Positions 16,051 through 24,518 of a stretch of DNA of 28,100 bases are shown here, piece by piece. Location: the NCBI GenBank assembly GCA_003096235.1, contig PIXT01000010.1, positions 1 through 28,100 of the forward strand, read 5' to 3'. Both the position numbers and the translations under genes were made by a program. A model generated the notes under the pieces. It was given only the letters and a program-made list of their open reading frames with translations, ran no database searches and was not told the DNA's origin. Origin of the DNA: Candidatus Bathyarchaeum sp. GTDB lineage: Archaea > Thermoproteota > Bathyarchaeia > Bathyarchaeales > Bathyarchaeaceae. Each line of letters starts with the position of its first letter. The stretch's first letter is position 1.

Positions 16051-16470
16051 ATGCCAGAAAAAAAGAAAGTCGCACTAGTCGTACACAGCGGCACCATAGA
16101 CAAACTCCTCTGCGCATTCACATTAGGCTCCACAGCAGCAGCCATGGATATGGAAGTACATCTATACTTCACGTTCTGGGGACTTAACATGCTCAAAAAG
16201 GGAGCCATGGAAAAAGCAGGACTTCCCGCAACCTACAAGCAATACGAAGAGATGCTGCAAACAAAACTAAAAGAGATGAACTACCCCACCGCCTATGAAA
16301 TGCTCAAAAGGATGAAAGCGAGCGGAAACGTGAAAATCTATGCCTGCAGCCCCACCATGGAAATGTTTGGGGTAACAAAGGATACTCTAATTCCTGAGGT
16401 GGATCAAATTGCAGGAGCAGCAGCATTCCTAGACATAGCTGCAGACGCGGACATAAGTCTCCTGATTTAG
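16051..16470 (+). CDS. DsrE/DsrF-family sulfur-relay-like protein
   Basis: A 139-residue soluble protein of the DsrE/TusD-like family (DsrE/F/peroxiredoxin-like subgroup). Seen: the N-terminal strand KKVALVVHSGTIDKLLCAF, a helix of small residues, VHLYFTFWGLNML, and near the C terminus VKIYACSPTMEMFGV with Cys99, the position of the persulfide-carrying cysteine in active members. The end, DQIAGAAAFLDIA, fits the family. The ATG at 16051 was chosen over an in-frame TTG at 16039, since AAAGG lies just ahead and the strand then begins properly. It diverges from the ferredoxin operon around the 22-bp palindrome, suggesting co-regulated handling of persulfide or reactive sulfur. The partner that donates sulfur is not visible. 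Confidence 0.88.
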   Translation: MPEKKKVALVVHSGTIDKLLCAFTLGSTAAAMDMEVHLYFTFWGLNMLKKGAMEKAGLPATYKQYEEMLQTKLKEMNYPTAYEMLKRMKASGNVKIYACSPTMEMFGVTKDTLIPEVDQIAGAAAFLDIAADADISLLI

Positions 16471-16492
16471 TGCTCAAAATCGCATCTCAATT

Positions 16493-16502
16493 TCCCCTTT
16501 TT
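16493..16502 (+). terminator. T-run terminator after the DsrE gene
   Basis: CCCCTTTTTT, about 23 bases past the DsrE stop, is a typical archaeal T-tract terminator without a clear stem. Confidence 0.4.
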
Positions 16503-16620
16503 TAGGGCATAGCCAATTCGCTGTAACCACAAAAGGTAGAATTAGTCAAACTATTTAGTCACAAAGAGCTTTAGGTTAAAGGTAAGTTTTGCTGCAAAAA
16601 GGTTCAACGAGGAAAATTTC

Positions 16621-18375
16621 ATGACAAAAACCAAAGTTTCATGGTTGCCATGGAACTCGGACTCGTTCCAAAAGGCAAGAGAGCAGGATAAGCCGATTCT
16701 TTTGGGAATAAGTGCTGTTTGGTGCCACTGGTGTCACGTCATGGATAATACTACATACTCTGACGGTGAAGTTGCAAGGCTCATTGAAGAGCTTTTTGTG
16801 CCAATACGGGTGGATCGAGATCAGCGACCAGACATTGATAAAAGATACAATATGGGAGGCTGGCCCACCACCGCCTTTTTGACTCCAGACGGTGAGGTGT
16901 TAACGGGTGGGACATACATTCCCCCGCAGCAGATGATGATGTTGCTTGATCAGGTAAGCCGTACATATCAAAAAGAGAAAGGAAACCTGAAGGCAAAAAT
17001 AAAGGAGCTGCAGCAGGAGACAAAAAAGCCTCAAGTTGAAGCTGATTTGGGTAACGATGCTTTTCGGTCGATTATTGACGAGTTGACGCTGCAGGTTGCT
17101 TCACGATTCGACTCTGTGCATGGAGGGTTTGGGGATGCGCCAAAGTTTCCCCATAGTGGGGCATTGCGTCTGGCTCTTTTGCATTATCAACTGGAGGGGT
17201 ATTCTGCAGCGTTGAGTATTGTGAAAAAAACGTTGACTGCGATGGGGGCTGGAGGAATCTATGATAAAGAGGAGGGCGGCTTTTTTCGTTACTCTACTAC
17301 GCGGGACTGGAGCGTACCTCATTATGAGAAGATGTGCGAAGACAACGCCAAACTTTTGGTCAACTATCTGGAAGCGTATCAGCTTACGGGAGAAGAAAGT
17401 TTTAGGGACACAGCAAAGGGAATACTATCATACGTCAACGGTAAGCTTAGTGACACGGAAAATGGCGGGTTTTATGGCAGCCAAGATGCTGACGAAGTTT
17501 ACTACAAGCTTAATGTAGCCGAACGACAAAAACGAACAGCGCCAACAATAGACAAGACAATTTTTGTTAACTGGAACTCCATGATGGTTTCAGCCTATTT
17601 GCTGGCATCGGTGGTTCTTGAGGAGCAGTTGTATCAAAAGTTTGCTCTGAAGACAGTTGACATGTTACTGGAGAAGGCATTTAGTTCCAACAAAACAATG
17701 AATCATTACATAATCAAGGGACAAAGCAATCTTTCTGGGCTTCTCACAGACCAAGTTTACATGGTTAAGTGTTTGATAGACAGCTACCAAGTTTCGTCAG
17801 ATAGAAAGTTTTTGGATTACGCAGAACATCTTGCAGGGTTTATGCTTGACAAGCTTTGGGACAGCAATGGAGGATTTTATGACAAGCCCAAAGAAAGTGA
17901 GGATTTGGGGGCGTTGAAGCTGTTGGATAAGCCCATTGAAGAAAACAGCGTTGCGGCTGAGGCGTTCTTGAGGCTTCACCGATTAACTGGAAATAAAGCA
18001 TATTTTGATGCTGCAAAGAAAACTTTGGAGTATTTTGCTTCTAATTATCAGCGGTATGGTATTATGGCGTCAGTTTACGGTTTAGCTGTTGAGTTTTATC
18101 TTCATCCCATGCAGATACATATAGTTGGCTCAAGAAACAAAGGTTTAACTGGTCTACTCCTAAAAGAGAGCCCTAGAACATATAACCCGCTAAAGGTCGT
18201 GGAAGTATTGGACCCCGAAATTAACAAAGACAGGCTGCAAGGTCTTGGGTATCCAGCTACAGGCGTGCCGAACGCATACGTGTGCTATGGTGGAACCTGC
18301 AAGTCTGTTGAGGACCCAAAAAAGATTGCTGAAGTAATTCGAGGTGAAACAGATGGAAACAAAAACACAGCCTGA
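16621..18375 (+). CDS. DUF255/YyaL-type protein: thioredoxin domain plus glycosidase-like alpha-toroid
   Basis: A 584-residue cytoplasmic protein of the YyaL/SPATA20 family. The N-terminal thioredoxin-like domain (1-125) has WCHWCHVMDNTTY with the CxxC at 35-38, FVPIRVDRDQRPDID and GGWPTTAFLTPDG. From about 150 it is an alpha/alpha barrel of the six-hairpin glycosidase type: FGDAPKFPHSGALRLAL, GGIYDKEEGGFFRYS, WSVPHYEKMCEDNA, GGFYGSQDADE, and late NGGFYDKPKE and ENSVAAEAFLRL. Usual members have 650-750 residues; here the stretch between the aspartate motif and GGWP is missing about 15 residues and the C terminus is shorter. ATG 16621 has GAGGA nine bases upstream. Its last 23 bases overlap endonuclease III, so the pair is coexpressed. 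Biochemical function is not established; a redox or sugar-epimerase-like role has been proposed for the fold. Confidence 0.92.
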   Translation: MTKTKVSWLPWNSDSFQKAREQDKPILLGISAVWCHWCHVMDNTTYSDGEVARLIEELFVPIRVDRDQRPDIDKRYNMGGWPTTAFLTPDGEVLTGGTYIPPQQMMMLLDQVSRTYQKEKGNLKAKIKELQQETKKPQVEADLGNDAFRSIIDELTLQVASRFDSVHGGFGDAPKFPHSGALRLALLHYQLEGYSAALSIVKKTLTAMGAGGIYDKEEGGFFRYSTTRDWSVPHYEKMCEDNAKLLVNYLEAYQLTGEESFRDTAKGILSYVNGKLSDTENGGFYGSQDADEVYYKLNVAERQKRTAPTIDKTIFVNWNSMMVSAYLLASVVLEEQLYQKFALKTVDMLLEKAFSSNKTMNHYIIKGQSNLSGLLTDQVYMVKCLIDSYQVSSDRKFLDYAEHLAGFMLDKLWDSNGGFYDKPKESEDLGALKLLDKPIEENSVAAEAFLRLHRLTGNKAYFDAAKKTLEYFASNYQRYGIMASVYGLAVEFYLHPMQIHIVGSRNKGLTGLLLKESPRTYNPLKVVEVLDPEINKDRLQGLGYPATGVPNAYVCYGGTCKSVEDPKKIAEVIRGETDGNKNTA

Positions 18376-19006
18376 CCAGAAAAAAACTGTGCTAGAGATT
18401 ATTGAATTACTTGAAAACGAGTATCCAGACGCTAAGACTGCTCTGGATTACAGCAACCCGCTAGAAATTTTGGTTGCAACTATTCTTTCGGCTCAATGCA
18501 CAGACAAACGAGTAAACATTGTCACAAAAGCTCTATTCAAGAAGTACCGAACAGTAGAAGATTACGCCAACGCCGATTTATCTGAGCTTGAACAGGACAT
18601 CAGGTCCACAGGCTTTTACAGAAACAAGGCAAAGAACATCAAGAATACAGGTCGATTGTTGGCTGAAAAGTATGATTCACAGGTTCCACGCACAATGGAA
18701 GAGATGCTTGAGTTGCCCGGTGTTGCCCGAAAAACAGCCAACATTGTATTAGCAAATGCTTACGGCATAATCGTTGGAATAGCCGTGGACACTCATGTTC
18801 GTAGACTGTCCCAAAAACTTGGGTTAACAAAAAACAAGAACCCAGACAAGATTGAAGCAGACCTTATGCGGATAGTTCCGAAAACTCACTGGAAAAAAAT
18901 AAACAATCTGCTAATACTTCATGGAAGAAACGTGTGCACTGCAAGAAAACCAAAATGCAACCCCTGCGTTTTGAACAACCTTTGTCCCTCAGCATTCAAA
19001 TCATAA
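18353..19006 (+). CDS. nth: Endonuclease III, DNA glycosylase/AP lyase
   Basis: A 217-residue bifunctional glycosylase of base excision repair, removing oxidised pyrimidines and cleaving the abasic site. Seen: helix-hairpin-helix LPGVARKTANIVL with catalytic Lys127, the catalytic Asp146 in AVDTHVRRL, the substrate-pocket LSAQCTDKRVN (46-55), and the C-terminal [4Fe-4S] site Cys195-x6-Cys202-x2-Cys205-x5-Cys211. All key residues are present and the length is normal. I use ATG 18353, five bases after a GAGGTGA, rather than the GTG at 18344 that is part of that ribosome site. It overlaps the DUF255 gene by 23 bases. A Uri/DUF123 nuclease-like gene, a family known to be fused to endonuclease III in some thermophiles, lies 3.7 kb away. 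Confidence 0.96.
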   Translation: METKTQPDQKKTVLEIIELLENEYPDAKTALDYSNPLEILVATILSAQCTDKRVNIVTKALFKKYRTVEDYANADLSELEQDIRSTGFYRNKAKNIKNTGRLLAEKYDSQVPRTMEEMLELPGVARKTANIVLANAYGIIVGIAVDTHVRRLSQKLGLTKNKNPDKIEADLMRIVPKTHWKKINNLLILHGRNVCTARKPKCNPCVLNNLCPSAFKS

Positions 19007-19371
19007 AACAAACGAAAAGCAAACCTGAAAAGACAAAACAGCCATTTCCATGCTTTTCTGAAAAAAGGCTGTTTTCAACAATGAACCTCTATTAGACTAC
19101 TAATATGCGTAACCAAGTGGGCATAACTTGTTGTTTTGATTGGATACTTCTGATTTTGGTTTTTAACTACGAAAAATAGTCCTGCTCGGCTTTTTCTTTG
19201 GCAGCGACAAAAAAGCTTCAAGACGTCAAAGAACCAGATATGCGAGGTTAATGACGACTGGTCAATACTTTTTTCAAGTATTGTTTTTGCGCGAGAATCA
19301 TGTAAATCAAATTTATTAATTCGTTTAGTCATAGTTATCTTAGTCTTTTTGGTATAAAGGAGTAACTTAAC
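19007..19371 (+). other. 365-bp intergenic region with repeat element and promoter
   Basis: Holds dispersed repeat copy B (19054-19107), its possible distal end CCTGCTCGGCTTTTTCTTT (19181-19199), then about 100 bp with an inverted AATACTT...AAGTATT pair (19264-19283), and a TATA-like AAATTTATTAATTC (19308-19321) for the winged-helix gene. A minus-strand open frame covering 19075-19332 has no ribosome site and no protein-like composition. Confidence 0.55.
19054..19107 (+). repeat. Dispersed intergenic repeat, copy B (possible 146-bp element to 19199)
   Basis: 54 bp starting 48 bp after the endonuclease III stop; 51 of 54 aligned bases match copy C at 25761, with one extra A there. A second matching block, CCTGCTCG-2 bases-TTTTTCTTT, follows at 19181-19199, at the same distance as in copy C, so both elements measure 146 bp. 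The middle is not conserved. Confidence 0.85.
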
Positions 19372-19668
19372 ATGAGAAGGAGCATGTTTGAGATGTATAT
19401 TGACCTCCTTAAGGTCCTAGCCCAAAGGGGTCCATTAAAGCTAACACATATCATGTACAAGGCTAACGTGAACCAGAGTGTCCTCAAGGAACACTTGGGC
19501 TTTCTCATACAGCACGGACTGGTTGAAGAAAAAGCTCTTGGAAAAGATAGAGTAGTTTATGTGGTAACAGAAAAGGGTCTAAAAGCTCTCAAGCATGTCC
19601 GTGAATTGGAGATATTGATACCCGTCAAACTAGATAATGGCGCTCGTATTCCTTCATCATTGTATTAG
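19372..19668 (+). CDS. Archaeal winged-helix DNA-binding protein
   Basis: A 98-residue winged-helix protein of the archaeal HTH_45-type group: helix 1 FEMYIDLLKVLAQ, then GPLKLTHIMYKANVNQSVLKEHLGFLIQHGLV as the helix-turn-helix, a wing RVVYVVTEKGLKAL and a short tail. The tail (LEILIPVKLDNGARIPSSLY) is not a long coiled coil, so it differs from Sso10a itself. ATG 19372 follows AAAGGAG at ten bases, with a TATA box about 55 bases upstream. Likely a transcription factor or chromatin-associated protein; its targets are unknown. No effector domain is present. Confidence 0.87.
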   Translation: MRRSMFEMYIDLLKVLAQRGPLKLTHIMYKANVNQSVLKEHLGFLIQHGLVEEKALGKDRVVYVVTEKGLKALKHVRELEILIPVKLDNGARIPSSLY

Positions 19669-19813
19669 AAAAAGTTCTCTTGCGCAATACTGGACGTAAA
19701 ACAAACGTTAAAGCATTGTTTTATCGTTTTGGTTTTTCATTTCTAAACAGAAAGAGCTGTGGTGAGATTAACTTTTTAACTATTTTTATCATTAGAATAA
19801 AATAGGGGTTACT

Positions 19814-20716
19814 GTGTTTGAAGCAGAGTATGTTGAAAAAATAATTCAATCGTATAGAAATGAATTCATTCGTTTAGATAAAGAATTACAGGAGCAAATA
19901 AAAGCGAATGCCTTCAGTAAAACTCTACTTCCACAATGCCAATTAGAAATTATAGATTTCGAACAGTATGGATCAGTTTGGATAATTAATCACGACTCAA
20001 AGCGTATGGATAAACTTGTTTCAATTAAATTAGGAAAAAATGAACAGAAAAAAAAGAATCTGGAACATATTCTAGAACAATACGACTTTTTTAACAACGC
20101 ATGGACGGCTTTGTCACAAACAATGAGAGATGCTATTTTAACTGATGGAGTTTTACTCATATTCGAAGATGATTTTTGGTGGGCTTTTTATAAACAAAGA
20201 AAGCCATACGAATTTGCTTTATGGTTACTCGACAATACATTATACGAGATTGGCGATATTATTAATAACGAGCAACATCTTGCCCTGAAAGAAAGTGCTG
20301 AACGTCTAAAGAAAGATGTAACATTAGTGGCAGAAAATGATGTTAGAGCCCGACTTGAGATAACATCAAACAAAATTGATGCAGCAGTGAGAAAACTTCA
20401 AACCATTGATGAACATGAAGAGAAACTTTGCGCTTTAAAATCCGATTTAGATGGAGTTCACAGGCTCATAGGCAGGGAGACATATGGGGAATGGAAAGTT
20501 CTAATTAATGAAATAGACAAAAACAAAGATCGAATTAATTCGTTATCAAATATTAAAGAAGCATATGATAAAGTCCTTGCTCAGCAATCCGAAGTTATGA
20601 AACAGCAATCAAGTTTCATTAATTGGATAAAATATGCAACAATCCTTGTTCCTATTGCCGCAGTGTCAGTTCCAATACTTGAAATATTACTTAGACAATT
20701 CTTAGGCATCCCTTGA
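19814..20716 (+). CDS. Coiled-coil protein with C-terminal membrane anchor, unknown function
   Basis: A 300-residue protein. Residues 1-150 form a mixed domain with an aromatic patch DDFWWAFYKQRKPYEFALWLLDN, residues about 150-262 are charged coiled coil, and 266-296 hold one membrane helix (INWIKYATILVPIAAVSVPILEILL in two halves) with only a few residues beyond, as in tail-anchored proteins facing the cytoplasm. GTG 19814 has AGGGG five bases upstream. The coding strand is more A/T-rich than its neighbours and the gene stands alone, which may mean recent acquisition. I do not recognise it; no catalytic motif is seen. Confidence 0.78.
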   Translation: MFEAEYVEKIIQSYRNEFIRLDKELQEQIKANAFSKTLLPQCQLEIIDFEQYGSVWIINHDSKRMDKLVSIKLGKNEQKKKNLEHILEQYDFFNNAWTALSQTMRDAILTDGVLLIFEDDFWWAFYKQRKPYEFALWLLDNTLYEIGDIINNEQHLALKESAERLKKDVTLVAENDVRARLEITSNKIDAAVRKLQTIDEHEEKLCALKSDLDGVHRLIGRETYGEWKVLINEIDKNKDRINSLSNIKEAYDKVLAQQSEVMKQQSSFINWIKYATILVPIAAVSVPILEILLRQFLGIP

Positions 20717-20829
20717 AAAAGTCCAAACCATAACATTCCGCCATAACGAATAATATGTGTTTTACCGTGGATTTGTCTCTTAACATGGTCTGCGTGTTGA
20801 ATGCACGTAAGCACTGTACACATTTTTTC

Positions 20830-21894
20830 TTATTTTATGTTCCAGAATGCTGATTGGGTCTTTTTTATTTGTGTTAGCATTTTTTCTGCTTTACGTTTTA
20901 TCGTCGGAGCTGAATAACGAGGTTTATCTTTGAATGAATATGGAACAGTAGCCATCTTTGCGGTCACTGTGCATGCTAGTTTTCCAATGAATTTTAGGCT
21001 GTATCCGCCCTCCAGAACCGCAACAAGTTTTCCTTGACAAAACTTGGATGCTAACTCTAAAACAGAATCAAAGATTTTGGCGTAACTGATTGTTGATAGA
21101 TACAGGTTTCCTACTGGGTCTGCGTAGTGGTTGTCAAATCCTGTGGAAACAAGAATGAACTGTGGTTTGTACTGGTTGATTATTGGCGCCACAACCTCGT
21201 TGAAGGCTCTAAGGTATATTTTGTCGTCTGCGCCATACGGAAACGGGACATTTACAGTGTATCCTCGTCCTTTTTTCTTGCCGACTTCATCTACAAAGCC
21301 TGTTAACGGAAACTCGATTGGGTCTTCATGAAGGCTAACATACAAAACATTGTTGCTTTTACAGAATATGTCCTGTGTCCCGTTCCCATGATGCACATCA
21401 ATATCCAAAATCAAGACACGATCAAGACCACAATTTTTTAGCAGATACGAAGCAGCAACTGCAACATTGTTAAACACACAAAAACCCATAGGATAATCTG
21501 GTCCCGCATGATGCCCCGGAGGTCTAACAAACGCGAACGCATTACGATACGTTCCGTTCATAACCAAATCAGCGGCTTTCACCGCTCCCCCAGCAGCCAA
21601 TAGAGCTACATCATAGCTTTCGCTGCAAACCACAGTGTCTTCTTTATCCAAAAGTCCGCCGCCACATCTGCAAAACTTGTTGATTTGCTCAATATAGTTA
21701 CTGTCGTGGACCAGCTTCAAGTCATTCATGTTAACCTTTTTTGGCTCAATAAGAGAGCAACTTTCGTTTTCTAGAATGCCACTTTTGTTTAGTTCTCGCA
21801 TGATTGCCCTGAGGCGGGAAGGAACTTCAGGGTGGTGAGACCCAGTTTTGTGGCGCAAATATTTGGGCGAATAAACTATTGCTGTCTTTTTCAT
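20830..21894 (-). CDS. Histone-deacetylase-fold Zn-dependent deacetylase (AcuC/acetylpolyamine amidohydrolase-like)
   Basis: A 354-residue arginase/deacetylase-fold hydrolase. Conserved active-site parts are all present: RPPGHHAG with His128 and His129 as charge relay, LDIDVHHGNGTQ with zinc ligands Asp166 and His168, STGFDNHYADP with the third ligand Asp254, and the oxyanion tyrosine in EGGYS (Tyr298). The N terminus HHPEVPSRLRAI is typical of class II/AcuC members. The predicted substrate is an acetyl-lysine on a protein such as a chromatin protein or acetyl-CoA synthetase, or an acetylpolyamine. The ATG at 21894 is preferred to a TTG at 21909; neither has a strong ribosome site, and TTAATTAAC at about 21938-21946 may be the TATA box. 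It diverges from the rhomboid protease. No acetyltransferase or histone gene is in the window. Confidence 0.93.
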   Translation of the reverse strand: MKKTAIVYSPKYLRHKTGSHHPEVPSRLRAIMRELNKSGILENESCSLIEPKKVNMNDLKLVHDSNYIEQINKFCRCGGGLLDKEDTVVCSESYDVALLAAGGAVKAADLVMNGTYRNAFAFVRPPGHHAGPDYPMGFCVFNNVAVAASYLLKNCGLDRVLILDIDVHHGNGTQDIFCKSNNVLYVSLHEDPIEFPLTGFVDEVGKKKGRGYTVNVPFPYGADDKIYLRAFNEVVAPIINQYKPQFILVSTGFDNHYADPVGNLYLSTISYAKIFDSVLELASKFCQGKLVAVLEGGYSLKFIGKLACTVTAKMATVPYSFKDKPRYSAPTIKRKAEKMLTQIKKTQSAFWNIK

Positions 21895-22062
21895 TTTCTT
21901 TTGTCCCAAACGAAAAATGTGCTTACTATTTTCCGTTAATTAACATTTTGTGTCTATTCCTTAATTAATTGTTATCAGTCATGGCGGCTGTGTATTTGTT
22001 TTTGATAAAAACGATTTTATGTTTCGTAAAGAATATTGAACAACTAAACTGTTCAGGGCGGA

Positions 22063-22677
22063 TTGGCGTTGGCATCCAAAATCGCTGTATTTTCGTACTT
22101 GATTATCGTAGTGAACATACTAGTTTTCATTAAAAGCCTAATAGACCCTGAATTCTACAGCCTGATTGTCACAACATACGGTTTAGTTCCCGCCCAGATA
22201 ATGAACGGCGAGAACCTCTTATCCCTAGTAACATCCATGTTCATACACGCTGACATCCTTCACATTGGAATGAACATGATATTCTTGCTGCTAAGCGGCG
22301 ATGTTGTTGAACGAGAAATAGGCAACTTCCGCTTTTTGGGACTGTATCTCGCCTGCGGCATCATCGCAGGACTCTTCCACTCATACATAAACAGCGCATC
22401 ATCCATCACCACCATAGGTGCGTCAGGAGCAATCTTTGGAATATTAGTTACATTTGCCATTCTTTTTCCATTCCGCTGGCGCCTCACACTCTTCGGCTTC
22501 ATTCCCATCCCACTTCCAGCAATCCTGTTTGTTTTCGTAACCATGATCACCGAAACCGCTTACGTATCCTCTGGAATCGTAGAAAACGTTGCCCACACCG
22601 CACACGTGGGAGGATTCCTTGCAGGAGTCTTCTTAACGTTGCTATTTATACCCAGAAAACAGGCACCCAAAAAATAG
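22063..22677 (+). CDS. Rhomboid-family intramembrane serine protease
   Basis: A 204-residue six-helix rhomboid that cleaves substrate transmembrane segments in the lipid bilayer. The catalytic serine is in GASGAIFG (Ser121) and the histidine in HTAHVGGFLAG (His181); HIGMNMIFLLL carries the oxyanion Asn71, and FIHADILHIGMN is the family loop 1 to helix 2 stretch. Length and helix spacing are normal for the minimal form. Start is TTG 22063 or, with the AGGGCGGAT then at a better distance, TTG 22069. It converges with the DUF123 gene, three bases apart at the stops. Substrates are unknown; the anchored surface proteins in this window are only a possibility. Confidence 0.93.
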   Translation: MALASKIAVFSYLIIVVNILVFIKSLIDPEFYSLIVTTYGLVPAQIMNGENLLSLVTSMFIHADILHIGMNMIFLLLSGDVVEREIGNFRFLGLYLACGIIAGLFHSYINSASSITTIGASGAIFGILVTFAILFPFRWRLTLFGFIPIPLPAILFVFVTMITETAYVSSGIVENVAHTAHVGGFLAGVFLTLLFIPRKQAPKK

Positions 22678-22679
22678 CC

Positions 22680-23180
22680 CTAATCAACCACAACAACACA
22701 AACATTACCCACTGAATTTAGATACTCAACAAGTCCACGAACCAAACAATCTGCATCCTCTATTTCTGGAAAATACAGCAAGTGGCTTCCACAGTTTTTT
22801 GCGCAATCAGACGCTCCAAACCCATTAACCAGAACCTTCGCCGCCGACATGTTTTTGATGTGACTGTTTACGTTGCACTCCAGCCTTTTGCTGGTCTGAG
22901 CAACTATAACCGCTTCCACGGACACGTTTTCGTCTGCCAGAAAATAGTCTATGTGCCAAAACAGACGTTTCTCTTTTCGTAGATGCCTAGCTATCCGATG
23001 TTTGAGGCTTGTGGCTCCCTTGCCTAATGCGGAGCCAGTGTACATGTAGTATCCTCTTGAGAACCGTTGCTTGCCCAGCTTTCCTATAGTCAACTCAACT
23101 TCTTTTGACAAAAACAGCATCAAAATGTAGACTCCACCCGCTGAAAGCCCTGAAACTGCACTTGCATCCATATTCTTCAT
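22680..23180 (-). CDS. DUF123 / Uri-superfamily GIY-YIG nuclease-like protein
   Basis: A 166-residue protein of the DUF123 (COG1833, Uri superfamily) group: GGVYILMLFLSKEVELTIGKLGKQRFSRGYYMYTGSALG carries the GxY and YxYxGSA parts of the GIY-YIG core (split here by the strand order), followed by LKHRIARHLRKEKRLFWHIDYFL and, near the end, FGASDCAKNCGSHLLYF. The C-terminal ASDC..NC.SHL motif is typical of the family. ATG 23180 was chosen; an in-frame TTG directly before it is less likely, and AAGGCGGAT stands upstream. The family is fused to endonuclease III in some bacteria and archaea, hinting at a DNA repair role; activity has not been shown as far as I know. Confidence 0.85.
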   Translation of the reverse strand: MKNMDASAVSGLSAGGVYILMLFLSKEVELTIGKLGKQRFSRGYYMYTGSALGKGATSLKHRIARHLRKEKRLFWHIDYFLADENVSVEAVIVAQTSKRLECNVNSHIKNMSAAKVLVNGFGASDCAKNCGSHLLYFPEIEDADCLVRGLVEYLNSVGNVCVVVVD

Positions 23181-23211
23181 CAAAACGTATCCGCCTTGTC
23201 ACTGAAACCGC

Positions 23212-24390
23212 TTAGGTTATTGGTTGGTTCCAGAAAATCACTTCATCATAAAGTTCTTGAAGCGTATCGTTGTATTCGGGGTCGCTGTAAACAATATCTA
23301 AACTATAGCCGTACTCATCTACTAGCTGGTTAATGTTGCTCCAAATCTGTTCCACCCGCTCATCCGTGTCTGCTGGCCACAACCCCCAAATTTTATCGTT
23401 GATTCTGCGTAACCCAAAACCAAAATGTTCAGGCAGAACATAAACCGTTGTTGCTTTTTGTATTCCATGTTTATCTGGATTGTCATTAACGTAATCCCAG
23501 AACTGTTCAAGAGCATCAAAGTGTTCCTCAGTTAATATGCCATACTCTGAATAATCTGTGTCTGGATGATCAAAAATCATCACATATTTTGCTCCACTAT
23601 GGTACGCCGAAATCAAATCATCATACAGTTCATCGCCTGAAACAATGTACGGAACCTGATTATATGTCCAAGTAACCATAACACCCCACTCTTGCTGTTG
23701 CACATTAGCAGCACCCCTACAAAGCCCAACATTTAGTGGTCTACTATGATTCCAAGCAAACTCAGCTAAAACAATGTCATAACCAGCCTTGTAGTCATAC
23801 CAGTACAACGCATACTCCGAAGTTAACAACGTAATATTCTCACATTTTCGGGCGTAATCATAATAGTCTATGTGCCCATCAAGCAAATAGACAAATAACT
23901 CAGACGCTTCGGTTTGATTTTCCGCGTCTATAACCAGCTGAAAACTACCTGCGTCTAGCTGGTTTCCTCCGGGCTCATCCATGGCGTAGGCTCCTAGGAA
24001 TTTGTCGCCGTATTTTTCTTTTGCTTCTGAAATCCAAATGTGAGGCCAGTAGTTGTATCTAAAGTGTCCAGTGCTGTTAATTGGAGAAATAAAAAAGACA
24101 TACAGGTACAAGTCAGCGTCGTAAACGTAGTCGCATACTTCGTTAAGGTTGTTTTTGTCAAATGTTATCCCGACTGAGTCAACAATGAACGTGTTTGTGA
24201 AATTCTTTACCCGATCAACTAACGCTTTGCATCCTTCAACACTGTGATTGTCGATTGCATATTCTACGCCTACAAAAAAGTCTGGGTCTGAACTTTGTTC
24301 ATCTGGACTAACGTTCAAAGCTACCAAAAAAAGAGGCAAAACAATAATCATGATGAATATAAAACCGAACAGAAGTGTACCATGTTTCAT
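23212..24390 (-). CDS. Secreted TIM-barrel-like protein, paralogue of the large surface protein's N-terminal domain
   Basis: A 392-residue protein with a signal peptide or signal anchor (residues 6-27) and no C-terminal anchor. The mature part begins SDPDFFVGVEYA and has the layout of a glycoside-hydrolase-type barrel: VDSVGITFD, YLYVFFISP, FLGAYAMDEPGGN with an acidic pair at a strand end, YDIVLAEFAWN, NVGLCRGAAN, WGVMVTWTYN and SGAKYVMIFDHPD. The same sequence blocks occur in order in residues about 58-360 of the 1301-4861 protein, so the two arose by duplication. ATG 24390 has GGAG eight bases upstream. The upstream gene on the same strand, a conserved-TM-helix protein, is 128 bp away. Substrate and activity are unknown; the acidic residues in MDEPGG would be the first to test. 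Confidence 0.75.
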   Translation of the reverse strand: MKHGTLLFGFIFIMIIVLPLFLVALNVSPDEQSSDPDFFVGVEYAIDNHSVEGCKALVDRVKNFTNTFIVDSVGITFDKNNLNEVCDYVYDADLYLYVFFISPINSTGHFRYNYWPHIWISEAKEKYGDKFLGAYAMDEPGGNQLDAGSFQLVIDAENQTEASELFVYLLDGHIDYYDYARKCENITLLTSEYALYWYDYKAGYDIVLAEFAWNHSRPLNVGLCRGAANVQQQEWGVMVTWTYNQVPYIVSGDELYDDLISAYHSGAKYVMIFDHPDTDYSEYGILTEEHFDALEQFWDYVNDNPDKHGIQKATTVYVLPEHFGFGLRRINDKIWGLWPADTDERVEQIWSNINQLVDEYGYSLDIVYSDPEYNDTLQELYDEVIFWNQPIT

Positions 24391-24518
24391 CTTTTTTTCT
24401 CCATGCCATATTTGTTATCTTACAAATACAATATCTATTCCAAGTTATAACATTAAAGACCAGCCTGTTGTCATAATACACTATTACAATCAAAAAAAGA
24501 ATGGGAGTTGAAGTTTTT

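Noticed and set aside
19075..19332. 85-codon minus-strand frame over repeat B
   Set aside because: No ribosome site, composition not protein-like, and it crosses the repeat and the promoter of the next gene.
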